Source: Acidobacteriaceae bacterium
GTDB lineage: Bacteria; Acidobacteriota; Terriglobia; Terriglobales; Acidobacteriaceae
DNA: 8,393 nucleotides
Direction: 5' to 3'
Assembly: GCA_003135495.1 (NCBI GenBank)
Contig: PLBX01000458.1
Span: 4,848 to 13,240 of the forward strand
Below the pieces are notes generated by a model that was not told where the DNA came from, ran no database searches, and saw only the letters and a program-made list of their open reading frames with translations. The translations under genes and the position numbers were made by a program. Within the stretch, counting starts at the first letter, position 1, and every line of letters begins with the position of its first letter. Positions 5,071-8,393 of the stretch are shown here, piece by piece.

Positions 5071-6780
5071 TTAAGGGAGTTGAACCGCTGGAAGTACACC
5101 CGTTCCCTCCACACGAACGCCCTGGAGGGTAGACGGATTTATACCCAGCGCTTGCAGAATCGTAGGCGCCACTTGGGCGGTGCCAACTGAGGCGCCTACG
5201 GTTTTCGATTTGAACGCTGGGTTGGACAACAGCAGAATCACGTTTGTGTCGTCGTGAGCGAAGCCCCCGTGCTCCGCCAATTTAGCCGTGCTGCCGGAAT
5301 ATGTAACTCCAACATTCGGGGTGACGATGATGTCCGGCGTGCGCGGGTCTACGGTGGGATCGTTGTAATTGAGGATGAGCGAGGGGCCGTAGTAAATCTG
5401 GCCAAGCGCGATTCCGGTAGAGGAAGCGTTGTCTTCGAGAATTTTGACGCTCGCATCAGTTTCGGAAGAGCGCTTCAGCCAGACGAGAGAGACGTCGTCT
5501 TCGGTTGGCCCAATTCCGGTGGGATTATTGGTGGATTCAGAATAAGGAATGTAACCGCCATTGGAAAGCAGAGTTACCGGCGAAGTTCCGTTGATGAGCT
5601 GTGAAACGTAGCGGTTGGGATCGATGGGTGATTGGCCGTGCTTGGCTGTGATCACGATCAGAGTTGAATCGTAGAGTCCACGCGCCTTCAGCTCTTTGAC
5701 GAACGCGGCAATCGAAGCGTCGACAAACTGGAATTCGTTCAGCAAAGCATCGGTCGGCGTGCCTGCGGCGTCCAGATATCCTCCGGTTACGCCATTGCTC
5801 TTCTCAACTAATTTTTGGCCCACGCTCACGGCTTGGAAATTCATGCCGAAGATGGTGGGAACTCTAGTCGTCTTAGTGCCGAGATGATCTTTTCCGTCAA
5901 TCTCGTTGAGGATCGCATTGACCTTCAGAGTGTCGTAGCACTGAATGTTCTGAAAGCTGTTGGTCCAGGCAGTCAAATCGGAGCCGGGATCGCGGACAGT
6001 GGCGCAGCTGACGCCAGTTGGCGTCGTCACGCCGGGAAGTCCGATCACATAGGAGTTAATCTCCGGGGCATAGAAGTCGTCGAGTGCAGACGGGCCGATG
6101 CCGGACGAAACTGACGAGTACGCGGGATGCTTGTCAGACCACGCTGCGTATCCGCCGGCCTGATGGATAACGCTGAAGATGCTGTTGACGCGGACGAATT
6201 CCCACGGATAAACGGGTTTGCAACCATTCATTGGATCGCGCACTAATCGCCGCGGATCGATGGAAGCGATCCCACCGTCGGTGAGCGATGCTCCTGGAGC
6301 GCCGCCGTTTAACTTCGTCTTATCGAAGTCGATGCCTTCTTCGTACTCGGTGGTGGTTCCCTTTGCCTCCATGCCCGCAGTGCAGTTCCCCGCTCCGAGG
6401 CCGTTGCCGGTGGTTTGCGCGGGGGCATCATAATTTCTTGAGTAGGCAACATCGTAGTACACGCCAGTCAATGCCGGACTTGCGCCGGTGATGATCGCAG
6501 TCAAGCCGGGAAAGGAATCCGACGGCTTTGAGGTGCTGGCAGCGACATAGTTGACGCCAGTCTTGCTGAGTTCTGCAAGTGCCGGGCAATAAGAGGCACC
6601 ATTGTTGATGGAACTAATGCCCGCAGCGCAGTTCGTAAAATCGACTGCGTGCATACCATCAATGCTGATGAGCAAAACTCGTTGGACTTTGCTGGCTGAC
6701 TGCGCTGAAGATGGCAGCGACAACAGGCTGAACACCATCAAAACAAACACACCGAATGGGACAGAGCGACGATTGAACAC
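5071..6780 (-). CDS. Secreted alkaline-phosphatase-superfamily phosphodiesterase (type I phosphodiesterase/nucleotide pyrophosphatase-like)
   Basis: An exported hydrolase of phosphodiesters or pyrophosphates, predicted to act in the periplasm or outside the cell. Residues 1-26 are a signal peptide: MFNRRS, a hydrophobic core (VFVLMVFSLLSL), then SSA-QS for cleavage. The superfamily core follows: LISIDGM with metal ligand Asp41; KPSDSFPG with Ser89 at the nucleophile position (Thr in classic nucleotide pyrophosphatases); a closing region with ITAKHGQSP (His381); and LAEHGGFAHDDTN (His504) before the C-terminal strands. Some classic ligands look replaced (Lys380 where Asp is expected; MNFQAVSVGQ where an Asp-x3-His is expected), so the metal site may be atypical. 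The length of 569 is usual for long members, with a cap-like insertion at about 120-300 carrying several cysteines (Cys132, 187, 259, 281), perhaps disulfides. The start is GTG, fixed by AGGAGG 5 nt upstream. It is divergent from the beta-propeller gene. Substrate unknown. Confidence 0.87.
   Translation of the reverse strand: MFNRRSVPFGVFVLMVFSLLSLPSSAQSASKVQRVLLISIDGMHAVDFTNCAAGISSINNGASYCPALAELSKTGVNYVAASTSKPSDSFPGLTAIITGASPALTGVYYDVAYSRNYDAPAQTTGNGLGAGNCTAGMEAKGTTTEYEEGIDFDKTKLNGGAPGASLTDGGIASIDPRRLVRDPMNGCKPVYPWEFVRVNSIFSVIHQAGGYAAWSDKHPAYSSVSSGIGPSALDDFYAPEINSYVIGLPGVTTPTGVSCATVRDPGSDLTAWTNSFQNIQCYDTLKVNAILNEIDGKDHLGTKTTRVPTIFGMNFQAVSVGQKLVEKSNGVTGGYLDAAGTPTDALLNEFQFVDASIAAFVKELKARGLYDSTLIVITAKHGQSPIDPNRYVSQLINGTSPVTLLSNGGYIPYSESTNNPTGIGPTEDDVSLVWLKRSSETDASVKILEDNASSTGIALGQIYYGPSLILNYNDPTVDPRTPDIIVTPNVGVTYSGSTAKLAEHGGFAHDDTNVILLLSNPAFKSKTVGASVGTAQVAPTILQALGINPSTLQGVRVEGTGVLPAVQLP
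5161..5200. repeat. Perfect 10-bp inverted repeat inside the phosphodiesterase coding region
   Basis: CGTAGGCGCC (5161-5170) and GGCGCCTACG (5191-5200) are exact reverse complements around a 20-nt loop, which itself holds a TTGG/CCAA inner pairing. On the plus strand the second arm is followed by GTTTTCG, so it could stop transcripts running against the gene. On the minus strand it encodes part of TVGASVGTAQVAPT near the C-terminus. Confidence 0.5.
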
Positions 6781-6785
6781 GTTTG

Positions 6786-6791
6786 CCTCCT
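6786..6791 (-). promoter_or_regulatory. Shine-Dalgarno AGGAGG of the phosphodiesterase
   Basis: Perfect AGGAGG on the minus strand, 5 nt before GTG 6780. This site, together with the signal peptide that starts there, decides for a GTG start. Confidence 0.85.
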
Positions 6792-7019
6792 GGAGTAGTA
6801 GCGAGGATGAGTATTTGTCGTCACCGGGCTGGGCAGGTTAATGGAGTGTTAATTGTCGATGAATAGACTGTGAAACGCCGCAAACGCCTGCGCATTCTAG
6901 ACGACAGCTGTTGGGACATCTTGGACTTCTCGATTGAGAAACTCGAATTTAATCTGAGTGTAACCTTCCACGGCCGTAACAGAGCTACTCTTTCTAGACA
7001 TTGCTTTTACTTGATGTTC

Positions 7020-7024
7020 AGGAG
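7020..7024 (+). promoter_or_regulatory. Shine-Dalgarno AGGAG of the beta-propeller gene
   Basis: AGGAG with 8 nt spacing to ATG 7033; it supports the start that gives a complete signal peptide. Confidence 0.8.
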
Positions 7025-7032
7025 AGTCTGAA

Positions 7033-8025
7033 ATGGGCCAACCCAACGTTCTACGATTCGCGTTCGTTTGCGCTTTGTTGACAGCCTTAACCGCATCTGC
7101 GCAAGTTGTAGCGACCCCTCCCTACACAGTTTCCGTTTTCGCCACCAGCATTCCCGGCGTAGATTTCGCGCCCGATTCCATCGCGGTTGTTGATGGATTA
7201 GTCTTCGTAGGCTACGGCGATGGAGCGGCTCCCGATGGCTCCGACGGCAAGAGCAGCACGATTGTTGAATACAAACTCAACGGCGATGTGGTCAACACCT
7301 ACACCGTTTCCGGACACAACGACGGCATCAAGGTGAACCCGAAGACCAAGCAGGTCTGGGCCATGCAGAACGAGGATGGCAATCCCAACCTCGTGATCAT
7401 CGACCCGAAAACGCAAACTCAGACCCAATACACCTTTGGCCCTACGCCCCACGGCGGCGGATACGATGACATAGCATTTCTCGGCGATGACGTTTTTATT
7501 AGCGCGTCGAATCCCGCCAACAACCCCAACACTAAGCCCGCTATCGTGAAGGCGCAAATCAGCGGAAACACCGTCGTGGTGACTCCAGTGCTCCTCGGAA
7601 ACGCCAACGCCACCGACATCCCCACCGATAAGATCGTGCAACTCAATTTGCAGGATCCGGACTCGATGATCATTGATCCCCTTGGAGATCTGGTTCTGGA
7701 CAGCCAGGCCGACGCCGAGCTCCTCATCGTGCATCGCCCTGGTTACGACGATCAGAGCGTATACCATCTTGGCCTGAAGCAAAAAGGCGCACCAGTGCAA
7801 ATCGACGACACAGTATTTGCCGCGTCGAGTTACGGAGTGATTCTCGTATCCGATCGCGACGGTGAAACGGTGTATGCAATCTCACGCAATATTTTTTCGC
7901 CGCACGCGGCGTATAGTGCGACTCCCAACTCGGTAGCGGAACTGAATATGGATACCGGAGTTCTTACAAACGTTGTCACCGGGATGGTCAGTCCGCATGG
8001 GATGGCGTTTGTTCCCGGACGGTAA
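7033..8025 (+). CDS. Secreted beta-propeller-like (NHL/SMP-30-like) protein of unknown function
   Basis: A 330-residue exported protein. Residues 1-23 form a signal peptide (hydrophobic FAFVCALLTALT, cleavage after ASA). The mature part shows repeated blade-like units in which a hydrophobic strand precedes D-P or D-G turns: PDSIAVVDGLVFVGYGDG (about 47-64), NDGIKVNPKTKQVWAMQNED (about 96-115), YDDIAFLGDDVFISASN (about 144-160), PDSMIIDPLGDLVLDSQAD (about 209-227), SSYGVILVSDRDGETVYAI (about 265-283) and a closing SPHGMAFVPG. This is the pattern of NHL, SMP-30 or YVTN-type propellers, probably six blades. Such proteins often bind a ligand or act as lactonases or scaffolds; I see no catalytic motif that decides. 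The cleaved protein would be free in the periplasm or secreted. It is divergent from the phosphodiesterase, and a shared control region is possible. Fold is fairly likely; function is not assignable. Confidence 0.78.
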   Translation: MGQPNVLRFAFVCALLTALTASAQVVATPPYTVSVFATSIPGVDFAPDSIAVVDGLVFVGYGDGAAPDGSDGKSSTIVEYKLNGDVVNTYTVSGHNDGIKVNPKTKQVWAMQNEDGNPNLVIIDPKTQTQTQYTFGPTPHGGGYDDIAFLGDDVFISASNPANNPNTKPAIVKAQISGNTVVVTPVLLGNANATDIPTDKIVQLNLQDPDSMIIDPLGDLVLDSQADAELLIVHRPGYDDQSVYHLGLKQKGAPVQIDDTVFAASSYGVILVSDRDGETVYAISRNIFSPHAAYSATPNSVAELNMDTGVLTNVVTGMVSPHGMAFVPGR

Positions 8026-8393
8026 GAATTGCAGTTGAGTCTTTGTTCATCGGGTCTTGCAGTCGGGACTGTATCTAGGAACTGCGTTCGTCGCGAGAAC
8101 AACACAGAGGCTAATAGTCTGGCCAGTTCGGCTGCCCGCAACGCACAATGATGCGGCGTCGCACCGGTTGCGGTGGAAAGCGGCGTAGCTAGCTCGGCAG
8201 TCGGTTCTTGTATCCCAGCGGCGACATAGGCAACACCCGGGGTCTAGCCGAATTTTTTCCGAAGAACACTACCCCCACAGCCACAAGCAAATCGCTGATT
8301 GCAGCGAAGAGCCTGGTGGGGACTGAATTCGGAAAACACCCACGAGGCAAAGTCAAGTCGCTTTCGCCACGTGATCGGTTTCTGATCGCATTG
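8026..8393. other. Tail region without a recognisable gene
   Basis: 368 bp after the beta-propeller gene. No terminator with a T tract is seen; CAGTC-GG-GACTG near 8061-8072 has too small a loop. On the minus strand a frame is open from the window edge to a TAG at 8191-8189, with a hydrophobic segment (LLVAVGVVFFG); it could be the C-terminus of a membrane protein starting outside. The plus strand is also open from 8193 to the edge. Another minus frame crosses one TAG and contains GATPHHCALRAAELARLLAS, faintly ankyrin-like. None has clear coding character, so I assign no gene. Confidence 0.4.

Larger units (their letters stand above)
6781..7032. promoter_or_regulatory. Divergent intergenic region between phosphodiesterase and beta-propeller genes
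   Basis: This 252-bp gap separates two divergent genes for exported proteins and must hold the promoters of both. I find no sigma70-type hexamer pair good enough to name. It contains a small dyad, TTCTC-GATT-GAGAA, at 6927-6940, roughly mid-gap and about 90 bp before the beta-propeller start, and a weaker ACTC/GAGT pair at 6941-6959. Either could be an operator, which is inference only. Confidence 0.4.

Noticed and set aside
7198..7800. 200-residue ORF on the minus strand opposite the beta-propeller gene
   Set aside because: It lies wholly within a well-supported gene with signal peptide and ribosome-binding site; its Val/Gly/Asp-rich composition is the mirror of the sense codons.
8061..8072. 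CAGTC-GG-GACTG as a terminator of the beta-propeller gene
   Set aside because: A two-base loop cannot form that hairpin fully and no T tract follows.

Overview
The window looks like chromosomal DNA of a Gram-negative soil-type bacterium. Acidobacteriota is my best guess, from the balanced base composition, the family mix and the style of the secreted proteins; this is inference, because no ribosomal or marker gene is present. There is no rRNA, tRNA, CRISPR array, transposase or phage gene.

Layout: (1) 2-1000, plus strand: the 5'-truncated end of an exported, probably lipid-anchored, calcineurin-type metallophosphoesterase. (2) 1001-2109: a degraded stretch read mostly on the minus strand. 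It holds a small hydrophilic ORF, the wreck of a major-facilitator (phosphate/sugar-type) transporter with an in-frame stop and almost its whole middle deleted, an orphan intrinsic terminator, and just upstream of that terminator a relic ORF with a histidine-rich heptad pattern. (3) 2110-3514, plus strand: a two-gene unit of an LpxH-like (UDP-2,3-diacylglucosamine diphosphatase family) phosphoesterase and a family-2 glycosyltransferase. The two genes overlap by about 131 nt, in different frames. (4) 3524-4861, minus: a cytoplasmic GH1 beta-glycosidase, convergent with the glycosyltransferase. (5) 5071-6780, minus: a secreted alkaline-phosphatase-superfamily phosphodiesterase with a clear GTG start and a terminator hairpin behind it. 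(6) 7033-8025, plus: a secreted beta-propeller-like protein, divergent from the phosphodiesterase across a 252-bp gap. (7) 8026-8393: no gene I can recognise.

Two loose themes appear. Three intact genes and one wreck deal with phosphate esters or possibly phosphate uptake: two metallophosphoesterases, one phosphodiesterase, and a transporter relic whose sequence resembles the phosphate:H+ symporter branch. The LpxH-like/glycosyltransferase pair suggests envelope glycolipid or polysaccharide synthesis. I see no strong evidence for a new defence or mobile system. The items most worth a second look are the eroded region at 1056-1940, the long out-of-frame overlap at 2789-2919, and the substituted metal-binding residues in the phosphodiesterase.
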